NCBI RefSeq assembly: GCF_020882245.1
Contig: NC_083597.1
Coordinates: 30,978,652-31,042,651 of the forward strand
Reading direction: 5' to 3'
Source: Rhopalosiphum padi
Taxonomy: Eukaryota > Arthropoda > Insecta > Hemiptera > Aphididae
DNA: 64,000 bases
Shown: positions 23,860 through 38,104 of the stretch, piece by piece
Layout of the letters: the number at the start of each line of letters is the position of its first letter
How positions within the stretch are numbered: the stretch's first letter is position 1
Notes under the pieces: generated by a model
Databases searched by the model: none
Seen by the model: the letters and a program-made list of their open reading frames with translations, nothing else
What the model was told of the DNA's origin: nothing
Program-made: the position numbers and the translations under genes

Positions 23860-24620
23860 CGCGACGTTAAGTGCTCCGATAAAGAGTGGTTTGCGACGGA
23901 ACCGTACACACTCACATACATAATACGTATACATTATTATAGCTGCAAATACCATTGTAATACACCAAGCAAAGTGGTATTATTATCGTATAACATAATA
24001 TAATATTATTATCATCATAGAGGAGCGCCCAGAGTTCTTTTCCCCACTTGACAGTCGTCGCCGTTCGTATTATTTATTTATTTTTACGTCTCACGAGGCG
24101 GTGTGCGGAGAAATCACCCACATGTGCGGTTGCCTATTATAATGTACGCTCGCTCGTTTTGTTTACTCGACGGTCGTGTGCGAAATATCAAGTCATGAAC
24201 TGTTGACCCGTCTGCGTACAGACATGACCTCTCCGAGGCGGCGGAGGCAGAAAGCGTCGGAGTGAAAGCGTGTTCGGGTTGGGCTCGATGTTCTCCGTCA
24301 AATTTGTTTTTTTGTTTTTGATGCAACACGTCGTAACTCGGATTTATCATAATAATAATAATAATAATAATAGTAAATAATAACATCGGACGCGTCCGAG
24401 ACTCGTGGCGAAATCGTAACGATATTTTTTTACTTTTTAATTCGATATTTATCTATGTATCCGTTTTGCGGTCGACGTTTAAATACATGTACCTACACCG
24501 CTGTATAATGTACGTATTTTATGTACGTGAACGAGAAACACGAGTAGAAGCTATCTTTTTATAATAGCGTCCGAGTCGAAGAGTTCGTGGTAGTACGACG
24601 GTAATATTATAACAATACGT
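23860..24620. promoter_or_regulatory. CpG-richer island, possible promoter
   Basis: CpG density rises sharply, for example gacggtcgtgtgcg and gaggcggcggaggcag, against the background. It lies 2.5-3.2 kb upstream of the glutamine-rich exon on its strand, so it could be that gene's promoter or first exon. A minus-strand frame at 24386-24114 is open over 90 codons but contains an Ile run encoded by an ATA/ATT microsatellite and is not credible as a protein. Confidence 0.3.
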
Positions 24621-26379
24621 GGGCACGAAATCGATGATTGTGCACAATACCACAAGCTATAGTATTATAATATTGTAATGCATCATTATAAGAATTGTGT
24701 TATGAACTATATATTGAGACGCCCGAAGAACGTGTCCAAACAAGGTCTAATATGTTTAACCTATGACTTATGAGCTTATGTGTACGTTAAGGCCATATAT
24801 TTTATATAATATACAATATTATCATGAGCGATGGTTGACATAAGTGCAAGCATAAAACGAGATATAAAGGAAATAAATAGTATTATATAAAAACATTTGA
24901 TATCCGAGACAGTTACCGTTACCTATGTGTTTCATTCCAGATATTGAATTTAGAACTATATCATTCAAAAGTTCAAGTTTTTAATTTTAATATAATTTAT
25001 AGCAATTGGTTATTGACGATTTACTATACCAAAATAAATTAATAAATAATTAAAATATATAAATATTAGCCTAATATTGTAATAAGTATGATTTTACTTG
25101 TTTATCTTGGGTACTTTTTAAAATTATGCTTACTACCTATTTAATACTTATATTATTTATATATATTAGGTAGTGAGATATGTTTTTTTTTTGTAAAATA
25201 TTAATATTGAAGAAAATTATATTTATTATATAATTTAGGACTTATATAGGTATTTTTATAATGGCGTTTTTTTAAGACTAATTATTTTGTTGTATGGGAT
25301 AGGTTAGATACAATGCTGAACTTAGGCTCTCAGGGCCTCAAAGCGGCTACTAAAGAAGAGGCATTTTAAAAATATATTAATGAAAACTGCTTTTAATTTG
25401 TTTTTAAAAATGTATAAAATACGGTTCCAATTTACATTACCATTTTATATTTCCATAACAATATTAATATGTAATATATTATTAATTTTCAAGTTATATT
25501 ACCTACCTCATAATAATATTCTATGCACGAAATATTTCTGCATGTTAATCCATTTTGTGTGACATATTTTTTTTATTTTTTAACCTGGCCTGAGCAACAA
25601 GAACTTAAGGGTCCCTAGACAGCTGCTTAGTTTGCTTGAGTACAAGTTCGGCACTGTATATATATATTATTTTTTTCGCTCATTCTATGTACAAGCCATT
25701 ATAAAAAATACCTACCTATAAAAATTAAATTGACATTAATCCCAAGAATTTTCATATTCTGATACATTCTTCATAGGTTCTATATATTTTGAGTATAATA
25801 TGTAAAATATCAAAAAAGGTAGACGTAAAAATGTATAACTAAACTATAACTAAACTTTAACGCTGACGAAAGATGAAAATAAAAATATTTGTGATGTACA
25901 CATATTATTATAATAATATAAATTTATTATACAATTAACATACATTGGATTTTAGATTATTCGTATTGTATAAAAAAAATGTAAGGATTTTAAAATCTTA
26001 TCGAAATAAGGGCGAGCGGTTTTGGAATCTATTCGGATTTACTGAGATTCATCATCAGCTGTAAGTTGGAAATATATACGTCGTGGCCACATGAGTACCC
26101 ATATATGTGAAATAGTATAATACGAGTAATATGTAAAATACATAATAATAATAATAATAGTCGGCAATAAAGGCGGGATTTTCGGGTGAAAGCTATAATA
26201 ATACCGTAGAAAAACCGATTTTGATTATGAATATCGGCAGCATCTATGTAATGGTCGTGTACAAGCGTAAAAGTGACGTACAGATATTATCTTATAGGTA
26301 CTGTATTTTATGTGAAACACGGGTAGGTATTCTGCTCCTCCCGAAACGTATTATAATATATTGTTTCTAATCTGCGGGA
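24621..26379. other. Gene-free A+T-rich stretch
   Basis: Contains one decayed transposon candidate (25311-25656). Otherwise no gene or repeat was recognised. Confidence 0.55.
25311..25656. mobile_element. Decayed hAT-like miniature element (candidate)
   Basis: The left end CAATGCTGAACTT and the reverse complement of the right end, CAGTGCCGAACTT, match at 11 of 13 bases. Further inside, both ends carry CTCA/AGC-rich words. CAGTGCCG-type termini are common in hAT elements. The 8-bp flanks (gttagata, tatatata) agree only at 5 positions. There is no coding capacity beyond a chance A+T-rich frame. Confidence 0.45.
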
Positions 26380-26680
26380 CACGCGTAATTACCGAGATCT
26401 GCAGTACGCGTATACCTTACTCTTATACACGCGTATCCGAGGCTGCCGGATAAGCGACGATATTATGGTATGCGATTTATTTTACGACGGGCCGTCCGCG
26501 TTCACACGCTACCGCGGCGCATTTTTCAAATCGACGAGACGTCGTAACCGCCCATTTCGCGACTTACTACGCGGTCGTTAACGGACAACGTCCACGCGAA
26601 CAACATCGTCTTAAAGACGCGTCACGAGCGTTACGACGACGTGATATTAAAATAAATGTGCGTACGCTAACAACCAAAAA
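26380..26680. promoter_or_regulatory. CpG island of unknown owner
   Basis: Dense CpG (cgcgtaattaccg, accgcggcgc, gacgcgtcacgagcg) in DNA that is otherwise very A+T rich. No long open frame and no convincing splice-site pair were seen. It may be a promoter, an enhancer or an unmethylated regulatory element. Confidence 0.3.
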
Positions 26681-27411
26681 AATTAACACATGCGCGTATT
26701 TTAGGTTAATCAATTTAAATTCAAAGTGGACGCGTGTTGGGTACGAGTTTAAGGTACCCTATAAAGCGGTGTGATTTGATCATGTATAGTTTTTTTTTTG
26801 GAGGGGGGGGTCAAATTATTTTTGTATATAACATAAGAGCAGCTCTAGAGAAAACTATCGTAATATTTGTGTAAATACCTAATAAAAGTACATGTATAAA
26901 AGTATGCATACATATGGAAACCAATAATTGATATATTTATATATAACACCGCGACATTGCTGATGTATAAGTCATCGGTCCACGATAAAATAATATGCGA
27001 CCGTTTTGTGGTTCGTCTTTGCACCACAATACAATAAAATATATCTATTTGTGCAACAGTGTTTAATATTGTTGTATATTGATAAGCAGACAATTGAGTT
27101 AACAAAGAGTTGTTTAACTTAAATTAACTTAAGAATAATTATTAATTAATAATACGCATTATAACGACTATTATTGTACATTTTAAAATCAGCAATATTG
27201 TTTTTTTAAATATTAAGAGTATCCTCTTAAACCTTTATCTATGTGAACAGTTATTATTATTAGAAGTTAAGATTCACCACTATCAAAGTCGAAGCGAAAA
27301 TCAGCAAGACTATATATTGCAAGTCTGCAGGAGCATACAGCTTTTCGGTTCATTATAACTCGTAATATGCACTCCGAGCACTCCAATCGATTATACTATT
27401 ATATAGGTGCC

Positions 27412-27591
27412 TATATATATATATATATATAATGTTTGCACATACATAAATCACACTTGAACACGACTTCGTATTATCACCGGACGGCGTTTGTGTGTTT
27501 TGCACACAGTGCGTATATGGGATGTAATGCATAATCGCGGAGAAAGTTCACTCGTCGTTCACATACACACACACACACACACACACGCCCA
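27412..27591. repeat. (TA)n and (CA)n microsatellites
   Basis: A (TA)n tract lies at about 27412-27431 and a (CA)n tract at about 27561-27588. GT-rich words follow near 27761-27780. Confidence 0.85.
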
Positions 27592-28490
27592 CCCGATTAC
27601 ACTGCCGCTGCAGCATCGCGGTATAGGCAATAACATATGAATATCCATATAATATATCGTACATATCGTAGTAGTAGGGCGACGATGATTTAGTCTCGGA
27701 CGACTATACTTTCATCCGATATCGATCTGGCGGTACATAATATGACGTATTAAAATGCGCCGTGTGTGTGCGTGTGTGTGCACGTTATTTATAATGCGCA
27801 CGTCTTATTACGACAGACGACACGTAGGTATAATAATGCGTATAATATTATACGAGTGTGTGTAAACGAATAATATTCTTCTCTTCGCCGCCGCACCTTT
27901 GCGCCGGGTGAAAGGTCACGATCGCCGCATAGTACATAATAATAATATAACGTGTCGTATTATAATATTATAAGGTATATTATTATAAACGACAATTATC
28001 AATTTATTATTATTATATTATATACACATTGCTATTACGAGTGGATATACGACCACAGGCACTGCCGCCGCGCCGTCGCCGAATATCAATCGCGAGCGCG
28101 TCTCATACCTCGGGCCACGATAACAGTACTATTACCTATGACCGTTTTATGACTAATTATTATTCTAAACGATGAAAGTCACTGTATAATATAACACAAT
28201 AATGCACATATATAGATATCCGTCCGAATCGTTCGATTGCCGTCGCGCGTAATATATTAATATACCGCCGCCGAGCGTAACGCGTCGCAATGGTCGTGGT
28301 ACGTGTGTTATGTACGTACACCTACGGGCTACGATCTTCCCGAGGATACCGCGTCTCTTACCGCTGTTCGAGGCTGTTGAACCGGTGGCCGCGAGCATTT
28401 ATACCGCCGACCGAAGGGTCATCGGTCGGCATCCGGAACTTTATCCGAATTCGAATAATAAGTGTACTAGTAGTAAGAAGTAACGGATGA
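27592..28490. promoter_or_regulatory. CpG-rich block with short open frames on both strands
   Basis: CpG-rich stretches (cactgccgccgcgccgtcgcc near 28060; accgccgccgagcgtaacgcg near 28264) alternate with ATTATA-rich sequence. Open frames of 66 and 77 codons exist on opposite strands (28290-28490 plus, 28398-28165 minus). Neither has recognisable domains or supporting splice sites, so neither is called as a gene. The block may be a promoter or untranslated first exon. Confidence 0.3.
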
Positions 28491-31400
28491 AAATAATAAT
28501 GATAATTCAGGAAAAAGTTCTATTAAACAAAAGTGCTGTTTACCGAAATATAATAATTATTATTTTACTAGCACTCGATCATTCGGTCGTATTTTGTAAC
28601 TGCCCGCGAAAAGCATTTAATATCATGTAGTTGTACCTGTAGGTATACTCTTATTCTAGTAGCTTAAACCACGTGCACATCACGATCTTATATAGTACAT
28701 TGTCTCTTTGAACATCTGTGTTATCTGCAGCCACCAGAATTATCGGAAAATCAAGTGAAAACTAAGAGAAAAATACAATAAATACAAATTTTATTTTACA
28801 TCGTTCTATTCAATAATTTTGGCCCCGTTGATATACTCTACGTTTGACGTGCTTGTGGTTCTATTCTTGTAAATTATTCGTTTAAAACTCGACAGTATAT
28901 TATTTCTGTGGTAAAATTTAAACTATTTATACAATTTTTTCACTGTTGCATAAAAAACGAAATCCCGTCGGTCGTTAGAGAAACCCCAAGATATGTGCCT
29001 ACGTGCCAAGTATGCATTTTTTACGTCCATTAGTCGTTACGCAAGACATTTTTTCATCGTGCCCCGACACTAAAATATATAATAAATATTGTGTTTATGA
29101 CTATTGTGTACACGGTGCGGCTGATGTGCTCTTTTCGATTGTTTGTTTTTCTCGCGAGTACCTATGTAGCCGCCGCGCCGGGAAACAAAATACATACCCA
29201 TATAATTAGGCTGCAGCATAGGTAAGTACAAGGTAGCTATACCAATTATTATTATATACCTACGTGTAGCCGACTATCGTCCACAATAACTATCATAATG
29301 CTATACCGTAATATTATTATATGGATGTTTAAACAGTGAGCTCGCTTTCAGTTTTTTTATTTCTTTTTTTATTCTTGTTTTTATTTTCACGAATAATTAA
29401 TTAACTAATTAATATTTTATGCGTGTAAATTATTTATACGCCCCGGTTATCTCCACAACTCCACAGAGAAATAACTATATGTATTTTATTATTGTGTTAC
29501 GATGCGCTGACCATTTATATTGGGTCATAGTATTTATATTATGTTATTATTATTATATTGTATAATTGAATTGTGTAAAATCGAGTTGCGCAATAATCAA
29601 CGTGTGGTTTTGTTAGACCGGTAAGGCGGTAAACTAAGACGAACGAAAGTCAACAAAATCCAAAAAATCTTAACACGTCTGTTCGATACGATTTGTTATA
29701 AATACTGGGTAATTCATTTTAAGGTTAAAAGATTCTAATATTTTTGGAAATCATTTTTTAAAATGTTTTAAAGTTATAACAAATACATGAGGAAAATATT
29801 AAATTCTTTACTAAGTAATTTTTATTGTTATCATTTATTAAGTTTTTTTTAAATACAGCATATATTTTAAAGTTATTAATTAGCTATTAATTATTACTTA
29901 TGTCTTATTAGTATTTAAAGTTTTGATGAGTGGAATGGTATAGGGGCACCCCAAAAAAAAAAAAAAATTCTATATTTTTAAAACTCTTCGAGTCTTGCGT
30001 TTGAGCATCTTTAAAATACTTTTAATAGGGTACTTTCTATATACATTATAATCATATTAAAAAAAGACATTTAAACATATATTGTCTATTATACCACGCG
30101 CGGACGTTGTATTTATATTAAATGGACGATTTTATTTTAAAAATACGATCCGAAAGATCTTGCAATCTTATGATTTCATAATACTTGCGGGTAAATTGAT
30201 AGTACTATATAATATAACTTATTATGTAGGTAAGTACCTATAATATGACATTTTTATAGTGTCACGTGCATGCACTTACAAGTTTGCCGCATGAATACAT
30301 CAATAAAATGTATAATTAGTTACAGTCAATATCAGAAAACATACGCGGCTCGTCTCTTGTAGAATACTATAGAAATAATAAATAAAATAAATATTATACT
30401 TATAATAACTCCCTATATAGGTAGGTATAATATGTAATCGCATGCAGTATATTATCTGACGGATCATGGATGTGTTGTGCGCATATGAGTGCACTGTTCA
30501 AAATTGCTAACACGAACCTTTTGAACCTCGAAACCGTGCCGAAACTGCGGTTGATTGTGATTTTATTTTTTATACTTTATCGAAATTATTAAATAGTTTA
30601 TAGTTGTGAATGCATTGTTTTCATCGTTGGTTATTGGCTACGGCTCAAGAACTTTCCTATAGCTCTTTCTCGTATATTATATGATGTTACACAATTATAT
30701 TGTAGGCAAACTATACAATATAAGCGCCTACTCAAAAAAAAAAAACATTTTTGTCATGTAACTCCGGTATACTTATAAGGAACTATACATAGAGTTGAGA
30801 TATGATTAATCGAAGTCCACAACCCCTATTCGGCAATTCGTATTTCAACAGCATTTATACTATTATAGTAAGTACTTGATGTGCATGAAGTTTATGCATA
30901 TAGACTTTGAATGATTGTAATAAAATGATATTATTAGGAAGGTATGTTTTAACTACGCTGCGTATATATTGTTATAACTTATAATATAGAATGTTCCATA
31001 CAAAATGTCCGAGTTTAAAAAAAAAAACTTATCTCCGCGGCGGGTTTTGTTCGTAGTGCAATCCATCGAGTGTCTAATGAATTAGGTGGGTCTCTATAGT
31101 TTTCACCTCTGTCAACAACTTTTGACAAACTGAAAAAGGGCCGTTAGTTTAGTTACAGCTAAACATGTTAGTCAGGGTTTGGGACGATACTGATTATCGT
31201 TGTGACATCATAACCATCAGCGTATGTTTTGATTGGTTTGTGCTTTAATTTTTTTTAAATAATCTTTTATTAAATATTCGTTTTGAAACACAGACGTTCT
31301 TTATGGAATACTCTATGCTGTGCATTTATTAGGAGTTTATCGAAGTATTTTCTATCAAGACGTATACCAATCAGACTGTGTTTCGCTGCTACCGCAGATG

Positions 31401-34400
31401 ATTGGAGTTAGAAGCGATAAGATCTTACGAAAAAAAGTTTATTGCAATTAAATATGGATATTATACGAGTACATGGTCGAAAATATTTTAGAAACCATAC
31501 CGCATTAAAATTGCGCATCACAATATTATATTATATGTTTATCATAAGTTATGCTGCAGGTGGCTAACGATAATAAACAGGTTCTTATTACAAGCTATCT
31601 ATTATTAATTGTAAAAATTGTTAAAATTTGAAAACTTATAAACGACGTTTTATGTCATTTATAATTTTAAAATGTTCAATTCGAGTTTCTAATATTCTTA
31701 CATAAATAACATTTACTAATTTACTATGGTGTTACTTACTTTACTTAACAAGCAAAGTATTTGAGCGCATTCAAATGATATTAAAATTTCATAACTTCGT
31801 ACCTATTGATTATTGTATAGTAAGTGATAAAAGATAAGGCCAACTTGAAAACGATCATTTTTAGAAAATTATAAATAATACAATAAATTGTCAATCCGTG
31901 AATTGTGTGCTTATTTTTTATAGTTTATTAGTTGATCAAAAAGTCAAAATTGTAAATACTGATAAAAAAAAAAATGTACAATTTTGAATTTATTATTCTT
32001 GGCATACTGAATAAAAGTTGCATTGGCCTGGTTTGTATAAAATTATATAGCTAAACATTTTAAACGTATAATAAAGGTTGATATTATTAACTTTAATTAA
32101 TATATTTTAAAGATATATAGTTGTATTTTTAATAATAGTATAATATTGTTTGGGATGAATGCGTTACGTTTTAGTGTCATGAGTTAACTAGAATAAAAGT
32201 TAATTTTCGTTGTTATATTATTACGATGTAATCCTCTCAAAAATAAGTAGGTAATAACTTATAACTAATTAGATGTATTTTGTAAAAGAAAATGGTCTGA
32301 TGATCACGAATGACTTATATTTTATAATCTATTAAGTAATATTATTATGTGGTTCATTTTGATTTTTTATATAAAAAAGTGGATGCTTCTTTATTATATT
32401 ACACGGTAATAATTATTGATCAATTGGAATTTAAAATAGATTTTTAACTATACTAAATATTTTTTATGTACCTATATCGTGTACATATTATTTTAACTAG
32501 TCATTGGGATAATAATTTCCAATCATAATTGCATAAAATAGGTACTTCGAATTTCACCAAAATTATTAATTTTTGACTTGTCACTCACTTAATATATATT
32601 ATAAATATAAATACTACAGACTTGTACTTTCATTCATTATCTCGCATACACTGGTACTGTTGGTTTTCATAAAAATAAATAATTCTCTTGAAAATATTAG
32701 GCGCCTAAATGCAAGAAACTCGTTTACTAAAAAATGTCATGAATAAATATTGGATATTTGGATGACACAATTAATGTACATATTTACGTTTTAACACTTC
32801 TTACTGCGGTCAAGTGTGTACATTATAGGTACATAAACTATTATATAATTTGAAAACGATCGTGTAATCGGCTTCGAAGATGGTGTGTTTTGTTGTTATT
32901 CCAATTTATTGAGTTAGGAAATTAAGTATAAGACAACAACGAGAACCAGCATCGTATTAAAAGTATTCGGCAGTAACGCAATAATATATTTGTCGTATCA
33001 AAATACGTGATGTACTGGTTTTTTATTTACCTCATTCGATTGCGCGTATTTTTTACGTGGGTTTGCTGTGTCTTCAAATTAACATGTAAGCAAAAGTTAA
33101 AGATTTTATCTGACCAAAATTACCTCCCTATCCACGTCTGTGTTCACAATAATTATTAATTAAATGCTTTAAACTCATTATACAAAAAGTCGAAGTGTTA
33201 TCGAACTATTGCAAGCACGTATAAATTGAATAATAATATATTGCGCAAAGTGCAAAGACCAATAGAAATTATATTGTTTCGACGATCTATACTCGATTTG
33301 TCTAGATAATATCGTATTTAGACATAACATTGCACGTTGGCTCGCAAAAAAATATTACACGTTTTCACGTAACAGATTTACCTATCTATGTATTGACATA
33401 ATCTATTAGCGCGTTTAATGATTTTTTATATGAATAGCAAATATATGTAATTATTATTTTTATCGTATCGGGTTATACAATGTCTCATATATAGTAGCTA
33501 CATGTGTTGAATAATTATACCCATCTGAAGTGTGATTTTTAACGTAAACCACTCATTATATTGGTTACATTTTATTCTCTTCAGAAATATGTTTCCACAC
33601 ACCAAGATATAGTAAGAAGAATCTTTATCATATAGGTTCCTATTTATAACGTACTATACGAATAATAAAGTATATAATAATTTGTACGATTTTGAAATTC
33701 GTGATTTAAATTTTCTATATTTTTAGATTTGAAAACTTAACAGAGCAAGATACTTTTATAAAATAAGTGATGATGTTGAAATATTGACTATAGATTAAAT
33801 AGTGTTTTTAAATTATGATAATACCATAATTTAGATTTAGATAAGAACAGTGAAATATTTGGCCCATTACCTTTGCTTATTTAAACGTAAAATCCTTTAA
33901 AAAAAAAGCTATTCGTTCAATTAATACACAAAAGTGTTTTTAGATTAATATTTTGCTTCAGATTATGAAGCTAAAAATATATGTTATTAATTATTATTAA
34001 AAAAAATATTAAAAAATTAAAAATCACAACTATAAATAAATGTAGCTAATTATAAGACACTATTTAATTTTAATTTTATGTTATAATAATTAGTAATCAC
34101 TTTAAAGTTTCAACCATGTAAAAGACTTTTGCAAAACGTATAAAAAATTACAGATATATACATATATATAATGGATGGGCTATATCTATCTAGTATATGT
34201 AAATGTATATATGGCCATTTTATATAAAATAGTAATATTTATCATATTAAACAAAAATCTAATCAATATAAAAAAATTCGTACTCCAAATAAAAATTAAT
34301 ATTATAAGACTCCTAAGCTATTTTACAAATCATAAAATTACATTACTCTAGTAGTTAATCATGAAATGATCGAGAAAATAGGTAGCAACAATAATTTCCA

Positions 34401-34860
34401 TTACTTATACCATGTTAAAATTACACTATTTACAAATTATATATTCATGTTTCATGTGTACAGTGTACATATAAATATAATATTATTAGCTTTAAAAAGT
34501 TATATAATTTTAAGAATTATGTATTTTTCTTTAATAACAAAAATAATTATTTACAGCTCTATACATATTAATTCACACACTATTTTTTAAAACAATTGGT
34601 AATATAATATGTGTTATAAAATTAGTAAAAGTGAAAATAAAGTAAGTATAATATACACACGATTTATACCCAAGTAATTATTTCATATTTCCGCTTTACC
34701 CTACTTGATCAAAAATAAAAATTGTTTAAGAATACGAATTGTGTAAACAATAATATAAACTTTGCATTCTATAACCAATTATACATTTTACGATAAAAAG
34801 TGAAATTTAATTTGTTATAATTAAATTCATAACATCGATAATTAATAACTATTATTTCGT
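28491..34860. other. Gene-free A+T-rich stretch
   Basis: No supported gene. One candidate inverted-repeat element at 30986-31315 is listed separately. Short A+T-rich open frames such as 29003-29209, 30300-30494 and 34366-34590 show no coding character. Confidence 0.55.
30986..31315. mobile_element. Candidate miniature inverted-repeat element
   Basis: The left word ATAGAATGTTCCATACAAAA and the reverse complement of the right word, ATAGAGTATTCCATAAAGAA, agree at most positions with one small gap. The interior is G+C richer than its surroundings (tctccgcggcgggttttg). No target duplication or superfamily could be assigned, and the inverted repeat is short enough that chance is not excluded. Confidence 0.35.
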
Positions 34861-34890
34861 TGATTTATTCAATCTTCGCTGCCTTTGGAG

Positions 34891-34896
34891 GTAAGT
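34891..34896 (+). other. Isolated strong splice donor
   Basis: TTTGGAG followed by GTAAGT is a near-consensus plus-strand donor. It lies 370 bases before the candidate terminal exon at 35260 and could belong to the same gene, but no acceptor or ATG defining the exon to its left was found. Confidence 0.25.
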
Positions 34897-35259
34897 TTAA
34901 TTTTTAAATGCTACTATAAACTAATTTAAAAAAAAGAAAAAATTGTTATTTCGTATTCAACTCTTACTATTGTACTTGCGAAATATTTAGCTAGAAATAA
35001 ATTTAAGGAAAAAGTTTTGAAAAAAGCCTAAGAAGTAATTACAATTAAGTGCATTTAGTCAATATATTATAATTTATTTTTAGTGAAATAATGTAGAATT
35101 AACAATAATTTAAGTACCTAAATACTCTTTATTAGTTTGAATATGAAAAAAAAAAATTTATATTTGAGATTCTATCGCACGTAAAAATCACAGATATTTG
35201 ATTAAACATTGTTAGTAATTTAAAAAAAAAATAAATATAAAAATATAATTTATACATAG

Positions 35260-35496
35260 TTGTATTCTACTGACCTGCGGTATCATGGTGATGTTGTTGG
35301 TAGACGTTCTGGATGGCGACTAAGCCAGTCTCAAAAACAATATCACGACGACGATGAGCAGATCGTAATGGTAACCGGTCCCCTCGTGGAGAACTATCAG
35401 TCTCCGGGGGGCGAAAATTTCACTTTTAAGGTCACGGCGATTGATGATCTTAACATGAACAATGTGAATAATAATAATAAATCCCTCGTGAAATGA
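35260..35496 (+). CDS. Candidate terminal exon of an unassigned gene
   Basis: A G+C-richer stretch (about 240 bases) inside A+T-rich DNA, open on the plus strand after a possible acceptor (ttatacatag) and closed by TGA. It would encode about 78 residues, with a DDDEQ acidic patch, a GPLVENYQSPGGENFTFKV segment and an Asn-rich end. There is no ATG at the start, so it would have to be a 3' exon. The minus strand is also open for about 50 codons over 35411-35270 and ends in a usable donor (GCAG/GTCAGT), so the strand is not settled. No family is recognised. Confidence 0.3.
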   Translation: MYSTDLRYHGDVVGRRSGWRLSQSQKQYHDDDEQIVMVTGPLVENYQSPGGENFTFKVTAIDDLNMNNVNNNNKSLVK

Positions 35497-38104
35497 TGTA
35501 TGATTAGATAGTAGTATAAATGTATGATGCTTCCGGTTATTTTTATTAACGAGTGAACCGTTGAGGAGTGGGTAGATACATATGCATAGGCGAGGCAGAT
35601 GAGTAGTAAACGCAAATAGCGCACTTGGAATGCACTCGGTAAAATATGGATATCATTTGTTGTACAAAAAAAAATTATACTAATGATTAAAATTGCGGAA
35701 GGATTTGGAATATTTTTTGATCTTATCGTATAGCTATTACTTTATGTAACAATAAATATACACTTACAACTTACGTGAACAATTTTTACTTGATCACTAT
35801 ATTTAAATTTTAAAATATATTAAACCAGAATGTTCAAGACATATAGACTGCAGTGTAGCTTAATAATTACTAAAAACTATAACTTTTGTGTTCTAAAAAA
35901 TATTGTTAAAACTCACTGGATCAATACTAAAGAGTAAAGACTAATTACGCATATATTAATAATCCATAAATAGTATATAATATATATATATTTTTTTATT
36001 AAGCGATGACGGATATACAATTATTTTATTAGATAACAAAAATAAAATCAACAAGTAAACAACAATTATTAATAAATTATTTAAGTGAATTAACTCTAAA
36101 ATAAATATATTTTTTTTTAATATTATAACAAAATATTATATTAGTAAGAAAACGTAATATCATTATACATTTAAATTTATTATTTGGAATTATTTATGCT
36201 AAAAATAAATAAATATTAGTATTTTAAAATATTAATCGTACATATAATCAAAAAATAATATATTTTACACAAAATATACAAAAGTATTATGTACCGTTTG
36301 GGTAGAGACACATTTATATTTTTAAATCGGAAATCGACGAAAGGGATAGATTTTATTTAGGCACACGAAATCTTTATAACAATAATTACATTTATAATTT
36401 ATCAAATAAATGAACAGTTGCAGACAGTTATTTTAAATGAAACATTTCGTGATGTCATTAGTTTTCTGTGTCCACAACAATTTTTATTTTATAGTTGTAG
36501 TTTCTAGTGATTTATTTTATAGGAGCGAACATATTATTATATTATTTGGATTATGGATTTGCGATTATATGAAATTTATTATGACATCGGCAGTTTTATT
36601 TGTAAATAGAATAAAAAAACAAATTAAATTTTAGTACATAATGTATAACGATAACATATAATTTTTTTATTAAAACAATTAAGTCTAAAGAAAATTGCAT
36701 TTTTCGATGAATAAGAAAAGAGAAATCTGAAAAAAAATATTAGGTACTTGCTTATGTCTATAATTATATCGCATTCAGAATTTTTTAAAGTGAAAAGTCG
36801 TTAAAGTACGTTTAAAAAACATATCGCACATTAATTTTAATCGATGTTTAAATGGATAAGTATGTTTTTGACATCGTTATTATTGTATTATCTATAGAGT
36901 AGAGCTCAGAAGCTATATTTAAAATAATTAGTGTTATTTCATTTATTTTTCGGAAAACGTTTTTCTTGAACACAGTCCATATTGTACACATATCTTATCA
37001 TTCGTTTGAGAATTAAACTTATAGTATTTTGTATTTAAAAAAAAATATTTTTTTTCTAATTTCTTAACAACAATTCAAATTTAATTAAAAAGAAATAAAA
37101 CACAAATCAGAAATATATCAAAATAACCGTTTTTCAAAAATAATTTTCGGGAAAATTGGAAAAATAAACCTAACATTTTAAATAATAGAAAATAGAGCCT
37201 ACGAGCTTTGAGAATCATTCATCTAACTTCACTTACTTTAAACTTTGTACCTATTATATTATTTTATATTTTAAACGTCATAAATAGGGCTCGGAAGTTG
37301 TTGCATTTGCACGATTTTTTTTGAACCGTTAGATTTATTATTATCACTGATAATATAAACATATATGATTATTGATTATAATTATAATTTATAATACACA
37401 ATTTAATTAAAACATTCAAAACAATGGAAAAATATTTTAAAAAAATGAATGTTTAAAAAACATTTTAAAACGATTGATTGTATCATTATAAATTATGTAA
37501 TTCAAGTGTAAAATTTAAATTTTATATAAAAAAAAAAGATTAGGGAAAAGCTGGTTAAAGATATTTCAAACATATGTACCTATATTTAATGTTTTTTGAA
37601 ATTTAAGTTATTCGTTAAATTGTTTATCTTGTTTGTACTTTGAAAGTCTTTTTGGGTTATTTAAATTAATATTATAATCATAATTCAAAATTATTCGTGT
37701 TTAATTTCAAATCCAAAGGCTATTACGGTAAGTAATAATACGTTTTAAATATTATTAATCAATGTAAAAAATAGATCTATAAATAGAAAATAGAAAAAAA
37801 TTAAGAATGTAGAAATGTAGAATTGTAGAATAAATAGGTATATTATTTTGTTTTAAACGTAAAATTGTAATAATTATAATTGTAAATAATTTTATTAAGT
37901 CGAACGAAATTTGAAATCAGGCCATGTGCAATAAAGATTAAATTTTATAAATAATGAAAATCGAATTTCTGAACATTATCCTACGAACTAAATTAACACA
38001 TACGTTTACTCATTAGTCATTACATAAATGTTAAAAGTACCGCTATTCCCATTGTGGACGACTACAACTGAATATTATAAACGAGATAAACTGTAAAAAG
38101 TTGA
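35497..38104. other. Intergenic, nothing recognised
   Basis: A+T-rich with many short T and A runs. No gene, RNA or transposon end was recognised. Confidence 0.55.

Noticed and set aside
23919..23921. Possible first exon ATG of the glutamine-rich gene (ATGTAT before GTGAGT, minus strand)
   Set aside because: In phase, but the exon would be two codons with no promoter support; such a short match is expected by chance.
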